DNA of 64,000 nucleotides from Bacillota bacterium. Lineage in GTDB: Bacteria; Bacillota; Clostridia; Christensenellales; Aristaeellaceae. A program made the translations under genes and the position numbers. The stretch is from assembly GCA_023444095.1 (NCBI GenBank), contig JAEZRP010000020.1:1-64000 (forward strand), read 5' to 3'. This document shows positions 17,143-25,382 of this stretch, piece by piece (position 1 is the first letter of the stretch; the number at the start of each line of letters is the position of its first letter). A model generated the notes under the pieces. The model saw only the letters and a program-made list of their open reading frames with translations, did not search any database and was not told where the DNA came from.

Positions 17143-17919
17143 TCACTTTTCCACCTCCGCACTCCCCTCCGCCACGATCCGGACGCGGCCCTCGATGGCG
17201 AGGGATGCCACGAACCCACCCCGGCAGGAGGCACGCGCGCGGATCACGCCGCCGGGCTGCAGGAGGGCGACGTCGACGTCCGCGTCCCGCTCGAGGGCGA
17301 GCAACGCGCCCACGGCGGCGGTTCCGCTGCCGCAGCCGCGCTCCCAGACGAGCGTTCCCGCGGAGCGCACGTAGACGAGCGGGCGAATCTCCATTTTATC
17401 GCGCGAAAAAAGAATCACTCCGGCGGCGTCCTCTCCGGTTTCGTCGGCGACCCGGCGGACGAGCGCGGGGGCGTCGACTTCCGCTCCTTCCACCACGGCG
17501 TGGGCGATGCCGGGAAGCCGCACCACGGGGAATCCACACACGGTTTCGAGCGCGACGGGCAGGGGCATGCCAAGCGCACAGAGGTACGCGCCGCCCTCGC
17601 GCCGCACGCGGCAGGCGACAGGCCCATGCGCGCCGGAGACCTCGATGAGAATCTCGCCTTCCGTCATCCCGGCCTCCCGCGCGAGGCAAGCCGCGAGGCT
17701 CATGGCGGCGTTGCCGCAAAACTCCCCACCCGCCATCTGAAGCCGCATGCGCGCGCCGGGGATGGTCGCGGGCTCGAGAAAACCCGCCTGCTCCGCATGC
17801 ACGCTCTCGTAATCCATGAGAGCAGCCGCCACAGTGGGTTGCGCCGCGCGCGGGACGGGCGACTTCACGAGGATCGTCATGTTCCCGGTCGGCGACGTCT
17901 TGATAAACTCGTATTTCAC
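17143..17919 (-). CDS. Diaminopimelate epimerase-like amino acid racemase
   Basis: 258 residues of the DapF/PhzF-like superfamily with two duplicated half-domains. The two catalytic-cysteine loops are GGEFCGNAAMS (about residue 64-74) and ERGCGSGTAA (about 200). It is shorter and more divergent than housekeeping DapF (about 270-280 residues, GNGxRC). Because it overlaps by 4 nt an amino-acid ABC transporter operon, a role as racemase of the imported amino acid or in an opine-like pathway (compare CntK histidine racemase beside a transporter) is possible, by inference. GTG start. Confidence 0.75.
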   Translation of the reverse strand: MKYEFIKTSPTGNMTILVKSPVPRAAQPTVAAALMDYESVHAEQAGFLEPATIPGARMRLQMAGGEFCGNAAMSLAACLAREAGMTEGEILIEVSGAHGPVACRVRREGGAYLCALGMPLPVALETVCGFPVVRLPGIAHAVVEGAEVDAPALVRRVADETGEDAAGVILFSRDKMEIRPLVYVRSAGTLVWERGCGSGTAAVGALLALERDADVDVALLQPGGVIRARASCRGGFVASLAIEGRVRIVAEGSAEVEK

Positions 17920-18674
17920 CTTTGGAACCTTTTCAAAAACTGGATGGTCCTTTCCTGCTTCGGGTTCCCGATGATCTCGTCGGGCGAGCCCTCCTCGACG
18001 ATGACGCCATTGTCCATGAAGATCACGCGCTCGGACACGTCGCGCGCAAAGCCCATCTCGTGGGTGACGATCACCATCGTCATCTTCTCCGCCGCGAGGT
18101 CGCGGATGACCTTCAGAATCTCGCCGGTCAACTCCGGGTCGAGCGCGCTCGTCGGTTCGTCGAAGAACAGGATGCGCGGGTTCATCGCCAGCGCCCGCGC
18201 GATCGACACGCGCTGCTGCTGCCCGCCCGAGAGCTGAAAGGGGTAGGCGCTCTCCTTGTCCGAAAGCCCCATCTTGGAGAGGAGCTCGCGCGCCTCGGCG
18301 TACACCTCGTCCCTCGGGCGCTTTTGGACAAGGATCGGGGCTTCCGTGACGTTTTTCAGGACCGAATAGTGAGGAAACAGATTGAAGTTCTGGAACACCA
18401 GCCCGAACTGGCTCTTGATTTTCGTCAGCTCCTCGCGCGGGGCGTAGACGGACCTCCCGCCTACCGTTCGCGCGGCGTACGCGCCCAGATAGGCGAGCTC
18501 CCCGTCGTCCATGGTTTCAAGGAGCGTCGCACACCGAAGAAGCGTCGATTTCCCCGAGCCGGACGGCCCGATGATCGACACAACCTCATTCTCCTCGACC
18601 GTCAGCGAGATGTCCGAGAGCACCCCCTGCCCGTCGAACGCCTTTTTCACATGGTTCATCTCAAGAATTCTCAC
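17916..18674 (-). CDS. Polar amino acid ABC transporter ATP-binding protein
   Basis: 252 residues of the GlnQ/HisP family: Walker A GPSGSGKST, signature LSGGQQQRVSIARAL, Walker B ILFFDEPTSALD, and the H-loop VTHEMGFA, all typical of the polar amino-acid (PAAT) class. A GTG start at 18674 has AAGGGGGTG upstream; an ATG five codons later is an alternative. It follows the permease by 12 nt and overlaps the racemase gene. Confidence 0.95.
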   Translation of the reverse strand: MRILEMNHVKKAFDGQGVLSDISLTVEENEVVSIIGPSGSGKSTLLRCATLLETMDDGELAYLGAYAARTVGGRSVYAPREELTKIKSQFGLVFQNFNLFPHYSVLKNVTEAPILVQKRPRDEVYAEARELLSKMGLSDKESAYPFQLSGGQQQRVSIARALAMNPRILFFDEPTSALDPELTGEILKVIRDLAAEKMTMVIVTHEMGFARDVSERVIFMDNGVIVEEGSPDEIIGNPKQERTIQFLKRFQR

Positions 18675-18686
18675 GCGCGCACCCCC

Positions 18687-19334
18687 TTACCGGTAGTACC
18701 GGAGCTTCTTCTCGATCCGCTCCATGACGAACGCCACGATGGCGTTGAAGATGTAATAGAACACGCCCGCGATCACGAACGGCAGAAACGAGGTCTGCGA
18801 CGCGGCGATCTGCTTGGCAATGGAAAAGACCTCCTGATAGGCGAGCGAGAAGGCGAGCGAGGTGTCCTTGATGAGGGTCACGACTTCGTTGGTTACGGCG
18901 GGCAGAATGCGCTTGACGACCTGCGGCATAATGATCCGAAGAAACGTCTGCCCCTTGGAGTAGCCCAGGACCGCCGCGGCCTCGTACTGACCGAGCGGCA
19001 TGGACTCGATGCCCGAACGGAAGATTTCCGCGAAGTAAGCGGCGTAGTTGACGACGAACCCGATGATGACCGCGTAGAACCGGAAGCCCCGGATGGAGAT
19101 CCCGAGAAGATAGTACGGCCCGAAGTACACCGCGATCAACTGAAGCATGAGCGGCGTACCGCGCATGACGGATATGTACACGCGGATGAGGGCCGAAAGA
19201 ATCCGACTCTTCGACATCCGCCCGAGCGCCACGAGCACCCCCAGCGGCACGGACAAAACGAGCGTCAGGAGGAAGATCAGGCTCGCGCGGCCCATGCCCA
19301 CGCCCATCTTCTCAAGAATCACCGAAAATTCCAT
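18687..19334 (-). CDS. Polar amino acid ABC transporter permease
   Basis: 215 residues of the HisM/GlnP family with about five membrane helices. The PAAT-family motifs MRGTPLMLQL and the EAA loop EAAAVLGYSKGQTFLRIIMPQ are clear. A separate promoter (19365-19393) lies upstream, after a hairpin element that would end the binding-protein transcript. Confidence 0.95.
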   Translation of the reverse strand: MEFSVILEKMGVGMGRASLIFLLTLVLSVPLGVLVALGRMSKSRILSALIRVYISVMRGTPLMLQLIAVYFGPYYLLGISIRGFRFYAVIIGFVVNYAAYFAEIFRSGIESMPLGQYEAAAVLGYSKGQTFLRIIMPQVVKRILPAVTNEVVTLIKDTSLAFSLAYQEVFSIAKQIAASQTSFLPFVIAGVFYYIFNAIVAFVMERIEKKLRYYR

Positions 19335-19364
19335 TCAAACACCTCAAAACACCGTATCCCGGTC

Positions 19365-19393
19365 ATTTTATCACAGCAGGCCCACAATGTAAA
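19365..19393 (-). promoter_or_regulatory. Internal promoter for permease-ATPase-racemase
   Basis: Minus strand TTTACA (19388-19393), 17-nt spacer, TAAAAT (19365-19370) with extended -10 TGA. The -35 abuts the B hairpin at 19395-19428, so the unit seems to terminate one transcript and start another. Confidence 0.6.
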
Positions 19394-19394
19394 C

Positions 19395-19521
19395 TCGTCG
19401 GCTCGGGGCTTGGGCCCAGAGCCGACGATGGACAATCATGATATTCCGATCAGTCCGGGATTCCAAAGGGAGAATCCCCAGGGCCCGGGGCAGAGCCCCG
19501 GACGTCCTCCCGTCCTCCTCG
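19395..19521 (-). repeat. 3'-end hairpin element after amino-acid-binding protein gene
   Basis: Sense (minus) order after the stop codon: P hairpin CCGGGGC-TCT-GCCCCGG (19485-19501), a broken A stem with CCCTTTGGAATCCCGG (about 19460-19480), then B hairpin with perfect 10-bp arms TCGTCGGCTC/GAGCCGACGA (19395-19428). Confidence 0.75.
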
Positions 19522-20301
19522 TTACTCCGCCACCAGGCAGATGAAGTCCTCGAGGCCGTACTTCTCGGCCAACGCCTGGTAGGTGCCGTCGCTCACGAGC
19601 AGCATGATGGCGTCCTCGACCTGATCGCGCAGCTCCTCCTCGCCGATGCGGAAACCGACGCCATACTGCTCGGATGCCACGGCCTCGCCGATTGCGTAGT
19701 TGTCGGGTTCGGAATCGACGTAGAATTTCGCCACGCCGATGTCGATGATGAGCGCGTCGACGGAGCCAGCCTTGAGTTCGGCGGCGGCGGTCACGTAGGA
19801 ATCAAACACCTGCGTCGAAGCGAACGTATCCGCGAGCGGCTTGAGCCCGCCCTCCTCCTCGCTCTCGAGAAGCTCCTGCGCGCTGGTCGCGATCTGAACG
19901 CCCACGAGCTTGCCCGCAAGGTCTGCCTGCGTGGCGATGCCGGAATCCGGCGCGGTGAGGATCACCTGCGAGTTGTCGACATAAGGGAAGGACCAGGTGT
20001 ACTCCGCCTCGCGGCCGTTGATCGTAAAGCCGGACCAGATGCACTCGCACGCGCCCGCGTTGAGCTCAAGATCCTTGGTGTCCCAGTTGACGGGGTATTC
20101 CGCATACTCCCAGCCGAGCTTTTCGCACACGGCTTTGGCCATTTCGAGGTCGAAACCCGTGTAGGCGCCGTCGTCCCCCATGTAAGAGTAGGGCGGGTAG
20201 TCCGGGTCGAAGCCGACGGTGAAGGTGTAAGTTTCTGCCATGGCGCCCATCGCGCCCAGGAGCAGCGTCAGGGCGACCAGTATGGATACGATCTTCTTCA
20301 T
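19522..20301 (-). CDS. Amino acid ABC transporter substrate-binding protein
   Basis: 259 residues of the SBP_bac_3 family. The signal peptide ends AMGAMA-ETY (signal peptidase I, no lipobox). Mature motifs include VGFDPDYPPYSYMGDDGAYTG-FDLEMAKAV and a variant of the ligand-clamp region WSGFTINGREAEYTWSFPYV. It is expected to bind a polar amino acid. It has a near-consensus promoter with a palindrome next to it. Confidence 0.94.
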   Translation of the reverse strand: MKKIVSILVALTLLLGAMGAMAETYTFTVGFDPDYPPYSYMGDDGAYTGFDLEMAKAVCEKLGWEYAEYPVNWDTKDLELNAGACECIWSGFTINGREAEYTWSFPYVDNSQVILTAPDSGIATQADLAGKLVGVQIATSAQELLESEEEGGLKPLADTFASTQVFDSYVTAAAELKAGSVDALIIDIGVAKFYVDSEPDNYAIGEAVASEQYGVGFRIGEEELRDQVEDAIMLLVSDGTYQALAEKYGLEDFICLVAE

Positions 20302-20325
20302 GGAATGATCCTCCGTCCTATTGCT

Positions 20326-20337
20326 TTAGCGTGCTAA
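20326..20337. promoter_or_regulatory. Palindrome TTAGC-GT-GCTAA downstream of SBP promoter
   Basis: A perfect 5-bp inverted repeat with a 2-nt centre, placed just after the -10 box of the amino-acid-binding protein promoter (20347-20375). The position suits a repressor operator; the cognate regulator is unknown. Confidence 0.4.
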
Positions 20338-20346
20338 CGTGGTATT

Positions 20347-20375
20347 ATAATAACGCATATGACGGCGATTGTCAA
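20347..20375 (-). promoter_or_regulatory. Promoter of amino-acid-binding protein gene
   Basis: Minus strand TTGACA (20370-20375), 17-nt spacer, TATTAT (20347-20352). A strong, near-consensus sigma-A promoter. Confidence 0.75.
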
Positions 20376-20392
20376 GGCGGCGATTGTTAAGA

Positions 20393-20421
20393 TTGAAATG
20401 CGCTGCGGAATATGATAGAAT
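20393..20421 (+). promoter_or_regulatory. Promoter of rhamnosidase-miaA
   Basis: TTGAAA (20393-20398), 17-nt spacer, TAGAAT (20416-20421) with extended -10 TGA. It lies 27 nt before the ATG at 20448, with GGAGGAAA in between. Confidence 0.7.
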
Positions 20422-20447
20422 GGTGCCAAACAAAACGGAGGAAATTT

Positions 20448-23400
20448 ATGCGCTATGAAGTAAAAAACCTCACGGTCGAGCTGGAGCCGGGATACGCGTT
20501 CACGGACGAAAAAAAGCCGCGCTTCGGATGGCGGATCGAATCGGACGGGCGGGACGTCCTCCAGACCGGCTATCGGCTCACCGTGAAAAAAGGCGCGGAG
20601 ACGGTGTGGGACTCGGGCAAGGTCGAGGGCGGCGAGAGCCAGTGGATCGAGTATGCGGGCGCGCCGCTCCTCCCCAGGACGCGGTACGACTGGGCGGTCG
20701 AATCCTTTTCCGAAGGCGGCGCGGGCTCTGCCGTTGCGGCGTTCGAGACGGGCCTCATGGACGAAACGTACGCCGCGTGGCGCGGGGCGAGGTGGATCGG
20801 CGCGGACGAGGCCGGGCTCGCGGCGCGCGCGAAGGCTATCTTCTCCATCCAGCTCGATTTTTTTCTCCGGGGCGAGGCGACGGGCGTGATCTTCGGGAAA
20901 AACGATCCGCGGCTTCTCGACGGAAACAAGAACGACTATGGCCTTGCGGGCGGGAACTACATCAAATACCGGCTGACGCGCGCAGGCGCGCTCGAAATCT
21001 ACCGCGTGGGTTACCATCCCTCGGACCGCGCGGATGTACCCTTCGCGACCGTTGAGATTCCGGGCTTCGACCCGGCGCTTCCCCACGCGCTGCGCGTGGA
21101 TGTGACGGGCAACAACGCCTATGCCTACCTCGACGGCGTCCGCGTGGACGAGGTAAAGAAGGAACTGACGCGCCGCATGCCGGGCATGCCGCCTTTCCTG
21201 ATGGTGCCCCGGCAGCTCAATCCCGCGGGCGAGAACGACGTGACCACATATCCGCTTTTGTGCGAGTCCGGCTTCTTCGCCGAGGGCGAATGCGAGGTTG
21301 TGCGCTTTTCCATCTCGAACCTTCGACCGCCAAAGGCGCAGCTCGTGCGCGTCGAGGCGGCGACGCCCGGACCGTTCGGGGAATCTGTGAAAGTCGACCG
21401 GCTCGTCATCCGTGACGCGGAATGCACGCATGACTTTTCATACGGCGCCATCCCACTCTTGCGCAGGGCGTTCAATCTCGAAGGGGCCGTAAAGCGCGCG
21501 CGGCTGTACGCGACCGCGCGGGGCGTGTACGAGGCTGAAATCAACGGTTCCCGCGTGGGCGATCGCTGGTTTGAGCCGGGCTCGGCGCAGTACGACAGGC
21601 ACCTGCGCTATCAGGTTTCCGACGTGACTTCGCTGCTGCGCGCGGGCGAAAACAGGCTCGACGTCGCGCTCGCCTCCGGCTGGTGGAGCGAGGCGCAGAC
21701 GTTCACGCTCATGAACTGCAACTACTGGGGCGACCGCCCAAGCTTTCTCTCGATGCTCGTGATCGAGAAGGAGGACGGAACCGAGGAAACCGTCGTCTCC
21801 GCACCGGGCGCTTGGTCGGCGCGCACGGACGGCCCGGTGAAGTTCGCGGGCTTTTTCTACGGCGAACACTACGACGCGCGCAAGGCCGCGCCCAACTGGA
21901 AAAAAGCCGTCGAGATCCCGAGCGTCGATTTTTCGGAATTGCTCGCCGAGGGCGGCTTCATGCGCTGGCCGGTGCCGACGACCAATCCGCCCGCGCTCGC
22001 CGTTTCGACCGGCTCGCCCGTGCGGCACGTCCTGACGCTGACCGCGCAGGCGATGTCCGAGCCGCGCCCCGGCGTATATGTCTACGACATGGGGCAGAAC
22101 ATGGTAGGCGTGCCGGAAATCGTGCTTTCGGGCGAGCCCGGTCAGGAGGCCGTCATCCGCTACGGCGAGGTGCTCTATCCCCCGCTCGCGCAATACGGCG
22201 ATCTCGCGGGCATGATCCTCACCGAAAACTACCGCGACGCGCTATCCATCGACCGATACGCGTTCGCGTCGGACGGGCCGGAGACATTCTCGCCCCGCTT
22301 CACGTTCCACGGCTACCGCTACGTCGAAGTGACGGGTGTGAAAGCGCCCCCGCGCCCGGAGGACGTGAAAGGGCTCGTGCTCTCGTCCATCGAGCGGCGG
22401 ACGGGCGAATTTGAATGCTCCAATCCGCTCGTCAACCGGCTCTATGAGAACATCCTCTGGAGCCAGCGCGCGAACTTCCTCTCCATTCCCACCGACTGCC
22501 CGCAGCGCAACGAGCGCATGGGCTGGGCGGGCGACGCGCAGGTGTTCTCGAGGACGGCGGTCTACAACGCGGACGTGTACGGCTTTCTCAGGCGCTACCT
22601 CGAGTGCGTGCGCGACTGCCAGCTCCCGGACGGGCGGTTCGCGGACATCGCACCCGTGGGCGGCGGCTTCGGCGGCATCGAGTGGGGCAGCGCGGGTGTG
22701 ATCGTGACATACGAGCTCTACAAGCAGTACGGCGATCCTCGCGTGATCGAGGAGAACTTCGACGCCATGGCGCGCTACGTCGAATTCCTGCGCGGGAAGG
22801 GTACGCCGGGGCAGCTCGACAACGTGGGGCCGCTGGGCGACTGGCTCGCGACCGACATGTCGACCGACAATCCGCTTTTGTGGAACGCAATCTACTATTT
22901 CGACGCGACGATCATGGCCGAAATGGCGCGCGTCGTCGGGAGAGACGATGAGGCATACGAGGCGCTCGCTGCCGAGATCCGGGAAAACTGGAACCGTACG
23001 TTCGTCGACCCGGAGACGAAAAAGACCCGCCGGATGACGGGCGAGATCAACGACACGCAGGCATCCTACGCCGTGCCGCTCGCGTTCGGGCTGTTTGACG
23101 ACGCAAAGGCGGCGTCGAACAGGCTCGCAGAGAAATCGAAGGAGCTTGGTTACGCGGTCACGACGGGCTTCGTGGGTACGGGGCCGCTCCTCCCCGCGCT
23201 GACGGACGGCGGTCACGCGGAAACGGCGTACCGAATCCTCCAGAACACCGCCTACCCCTCGTGGCTCTATTCGATCACCGAGGGCGCGACCACCATCTGG
23301 GAGCGTTGGAACTCCGTCACGCGCGAGAATGGTTTTGGCGGCAACAACCGCATGAACTCGTTCAATCACTACTCACTGGGCGCGGTCGGCGCGTGGATGT

Positions 23401-23648
23401 ACATGTACGCGCTCGGCATCCGGCGCGGGGAGAGCTGGCGGATGTTCCGGCTCGAGCCAAGCGTCGGGGCCATGGACTTCGCCAAGGGGAAATTCGAGTC
23501 CCTCTACGGAACCATCGAGGCGGGCTGGACGCGCGAGGGCGGCAAGGTGACCTACAAAATCGTCGTGCCCGCGAACACGCGCGCGGAGGTAGTCCTTCCA
23601 ACGGGGACCAAATATGTCGGAAGCGGGGCGCACGAATTCACATGGTAA
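20448..23648 (+). CDS. Alpha-L-rhamnosidase, GH78
   Basis: About 1066 residues. Domain order fits GH78: N-terminal beta-sandwich domains (GYRLTVKKGAETVWDSGKV near the start; NLEGAVKRARLYATARGVYE), an inserted lectin-like jelly roll (about 140-230), then the (alpha/alpha)6 barrel with the hallmark TDCPQRNERMGWAGDAQ carrying the general acid, and ETAYRILQNTAYPSWLYSI toward the C-terminus. It releases terminal L-rhamnose. No signal peptide, so it acts on imported glycosides. The start at 20448 is fixed by GGAGG 8 nt upstream; a longer frame to 20412 overlaps the promoter. Confidence 0.95.
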   Translation: MRYEVKNLTVELEPGYAFTDEKKPRFGWRIESDGRDVLQTGYRLTVKKGAETVWDSGKVEGGESQWIEYAGAPLLPRTRYDWAVESFSEGGAGSAVAAFETGLMDETYAAWRGARWIGADEAGLAARAKAIFSIQLDFFLRGEATGVIFGKNDPRLLDGNKNDYGLAGGNYIKYRLTRAGALEIYRVGYHPSDRADVPFATVEIPGFDPALPHALRVDVTGNNAYAYLDGVRVDEVKKELTRRMPGMPPFLMVPRQLNPAGENDVTTYPLLCESGFFAEGECEVVRFSISNLRPPKAQLVRVEAATPGPFGESVKVDRLVIRDAECTHDFSYGAIPLLRRAFNLEGAVKRARLYATARGVYEAEINGSRVGDRWFEPGSAQYDRHLRYQVSDVTSLLRAGENRLDVALASGWWSEAQTFTLMNCNYWGDRPSFLSMLVIEKEDGTEETVVSAPGAWSARTDGPVKFAGFFYGEHYDARKAAPNWKKAVEIPSVDFSELLAEGGFMRWPVPTTNPPALAVSTGSPVRHVLTLTAQAMSEPRPGVYVYDMGQNMVGVPEIVLSGEPGQEAVIRYGEVLYPPLAQYGDLAGMILTENYRDALSIDRYAFASDGPETFSPRFTFHGYRYVEVTGVKAPPRPEDVKGLVLSSIERRTGEFECSNPLVNRLYENILWSQRANFLSIPTDCPQRNERMGWAGDAQVFSRTAVYNADVYGFLRRYLECVRDCQLPDGRFADIAPVGGGFGGIEWGSAGVIVTYELYKQYGDPRVIEENFDAMARYVEFLRGKGTPGQLDNVGPLGDWLATDMSTDNPLLWNAIYYFDATIMAEMARVVGRDDEAYEALAAEIRENWNRTFVDPETKKTRRMTGEINDTQASYAVPLAFGLFDDAKAASNRLAEKSKELGYAVTTGFVGTGPLLPALTDGGHAETAYRILQNTAYPSWLYSITEGATTIWERWNSVTRENGFGGNNRMNSFNHYSLGAVGAWMYMYALGIRRGESWRMFRLEPSVGAMDFAKGKFESLYGTIEAGWTREGGKVTYKIVVPANTRAEVVLPTGTKYVGSGAHEFTW

Positions 23649-24532
23649 AAAAGCTCGTCTGCGTGGTCGGGACGAACGCGTCCGGCAAGAGCGCGCTCGG
23701 CGTGGAACTGGCGCTCAGGTACAACGGCGAGATCGTCTCCGCCGACTCGCGGCAGGTATTCCGGGGCCTCGACCTGGGAAGCGGGAAGATCACCGCGGAA
23801 GAAATGAAAGGCGTCCCGCATCACCTGATCGACGTGCGCGAACCGAACACGTTTTTCTCCATGGCAGACTTTCAGAAGCTGGCCTACGAGACCATTGAGG
23901 ACATCCGCGCGCGCGGCAAGCTGCCGTTGATCGTGGGTGGCACGGGGCTCTACGTCGCAAGCGTGGCCGAGGGCTACGAGCTCTCCGGGCCCGCACCCGA
24001 CCTCAGCTACCGGGACGAGCTCGAAACCTACGACACGCATACGCTCTACCGGATGCTCGTCGAACGGCTGCCCGGCACGGACGTCGACCCCAAGAACCGC
24101 AACCGCGTGATGCGCCTTCTCGAACGGCTCCAGTCCGGCGACTCCCTCGAACCCAAAAAGAACCCGCGCTATGATGTCCTCCAGCTCGGGGTTACGTGGC
24201 CGCGCGCGGAGATCTGCGCGCGCATCGACGAGCGGCTGGAAAGGCGCATGCGCGAGGGCATGCTGGACGAGGTCAAAACGCTCCTCGCAAACGGCGCGAC
24301 GCCGGAGTTCCTCAAGAAGCTCGGCCTCGAGTACCGTTTCCTCACCGAATACCTCCTGGGCGAAATCGCGACCGAGGCCCAGATGCTGGATGAGCTCGCC
24401 CGCGCCATCAAGCGCTTCGCGAAGCGCCAGATGACCTGGTTCCGCAAGGACAAGTCTATCCTCTGGCTCGACATGCGCGCCGATCCGCTGGCGCAGGCAT
24501 GCGCGGCGGTGGAAAGGTTCGTGGGGGAGTGA
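23642..24532 (+). CDS. miaA: tRNA dimethylallyltransferase MiaA
   Basis: 296 residues. P-loop GTNASGKSALG, substrate motif SADSRQVFRGLD, GGTGLYV and the tRNA-contacting KRFAKRQMTWFRKD are all diagnostic. It adds a dimethylallyl group to A37 of tRNAs reading UNN codons. The gene overlaps the rhamnosidase stop by 7 nt and has only a weak ribosome site, implying translation coupled to a glycosidase gene, an odd pairing for a housekeeping enzyme. It is about 15-20 residues shorter than typical MiaA. Confidence 0.95.
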   Translation: MVKKLVCVVGTNASGKSALGVELALRYNGEIVSADSRQVFRGLDLGSGKITAEEMKGVPHHLIDVREPNTFFSMADFQKLAYETIEDIRARGKLPLIVGGTGLYVASVAEGYELSGPAPDLSYRDELETYDTHTLYRMLVERLPGTDVDPKNRNRVMRLLERLQSGDSLEPKKNPRYDVLQLGVTWPRAEICARIDERLERRMREGMLDEVKTLLANGATPEFLKKLGLEYRFLTEYLLGEIATEAQMLDELARAIKRFAKRQMTWFRKDKSILWLDMRADPLAQACAAVERFVGE

Positions 24533-24651
24533 CCGGGGGCACCGCCCCTGGACCCCGCCCAAGGGACATTGTCCCTTGAGAATCCCAAACTGGAGGTAAA
24601 TCATCCTTTATTCCGTCGGATCGGTCGGGGGCCCAGGCCCCGACCGATCCG
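24533..24651 (+). repeat. 3'-end hairpin element after miaA (complete P-A-B)
   Basis: Begins at the miaA stop codon. P: GGGGC-ACC-GCCCC (24536-24548); A: CAAGGGAC-ATT-GTCCCTTG (24560-24578) followed by AGAATCCCA; B: perfect 14-bp arms CGGATCGGTCGGGG/CCCCGACCGATCCG with a 7-nt loop (24617-24651), then AATTTGC. This is the clearest plus-strand copy. Confidence 0.85.
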
Positions 24652-24683
24652 AATTTGCGATGTTCTTTCTCCAAAATAAAGCT

Positions 24684-24823
24684 CGGCGGCCCGGGGTTTG
24701 GGCCCCCGGGCCGTCGACGAACAAAATATGAAATTGACACCCTGTCCAGGATTCCAAAGGGACATTTTCCCTTTGGCGAGAGTCTGAGGGCGGCGCCCTC
24801 AGCGTTTCTCCCATCCGTTTCGC
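24684..24823 (-). repeat. 3'-end hairpin element after yajC (complete P-A-B)
   Basis: Mirror image of the miaA copy. Minus-strand order: P CTGAGGGC-GCC-GCCCTCAG (24784-24802), A CCAAAGGG...CCCTTTGG then AATCCTGG (24754-24776), B 13-bp arms (24684-24716, one G-U pair), then a T-rich tail. Two complete units tail to tail fill this convergent gap. Confidence 0.85.
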
Positions 24824-25261
24824 TTAGTTGCTCAGCTCCTGGTCGTTCTCGAGCGGCGCGTCCTCAACGCTTCGGATGGCCCAGCGGGCGATCACGACGG
24901 GGGCCTTGTCGCCGCCGATGGCAAGGGTGATGGTATCGTTCTTCATGGCAGTGATGGTGCCATAGATGCCGCCGATGGTGCAGATGCGATCGCCGACCTT
25001 GAGCGCGGAAAGCATGTCCTTAACGGCCTTATCCTTCTTGCGCTGGGGGCGAATGAGGAGGAAGTAGAACACGGCAACCATGACAACCATTATGGCAATG
25101 GTGCTGATGCTGCTGGACAGCCCGCCGGAAGCGGGGGCGTCTCCCGTCACGGTGTCGCCCGCGGCGGCGGTCGTCGCGGCGTCGGCGGCGTCCGGGGCCT
25201 GCGTTGCGCTCTCGGCGTACGCGACGGTAAGCATCTCGTCCATGAAAAACTGATTCGTCAT
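24824..25261 (-). CDS. yajC: Preprotein translocase accessory subunit YajC
   Basis: 145 residues. The core (about 50-130) has a single membrane helix (ISTIAIMVVMVAVFYFLLI) followed by RPQRKKDKAVKDMLSALKVGDRICTIGGIYGTI, the classical YajC signature. It associates with SecDF. The first 48 residues form an Ala/Asp/Thr-rich extension not usual for YajC; an ATG at codon 7 is an alternative start, but AAGGAG is spaced correctly for the first. The final tail is acidic. Confidence 0.92.
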   Translation of the reverse strand: MTNQFFMDEMLTVAYAESATQAPDAADAATTAAAGDTVTGDAPASGGLSSSISTIAIMVVMVAVFYFLLIRPQRKKDKAVKDMLSALKVGDRICTIGGIYGTITAMKNDTITLAIGGDKAPVVIARWAIRSVEDAPLENDQELSN

Positions 25262-25299
25262 CTGAAAGCTCCTTTTTCATCTGATTATATACATGACTT

Positions 25300-25328
25300 A
25301 TTATAACCGACGCGCGAATGAAAAACAA
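25300..25328 (-). promoter_or_regulatory. Promoter of yajC
   Basis: Minus strand TTGTTT (25323-25328), 17-nt spacer, TATAAT (25300-25305). It lies in the gap after tgt, so yajC can be transcribed on its own. Confidence 0.65.
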
Positions 25329-25382
25329 CTTTTCGCAGCCCAAAAACCGAACGGTGCCTGTTAATTTTTTACTACGAAGCCG

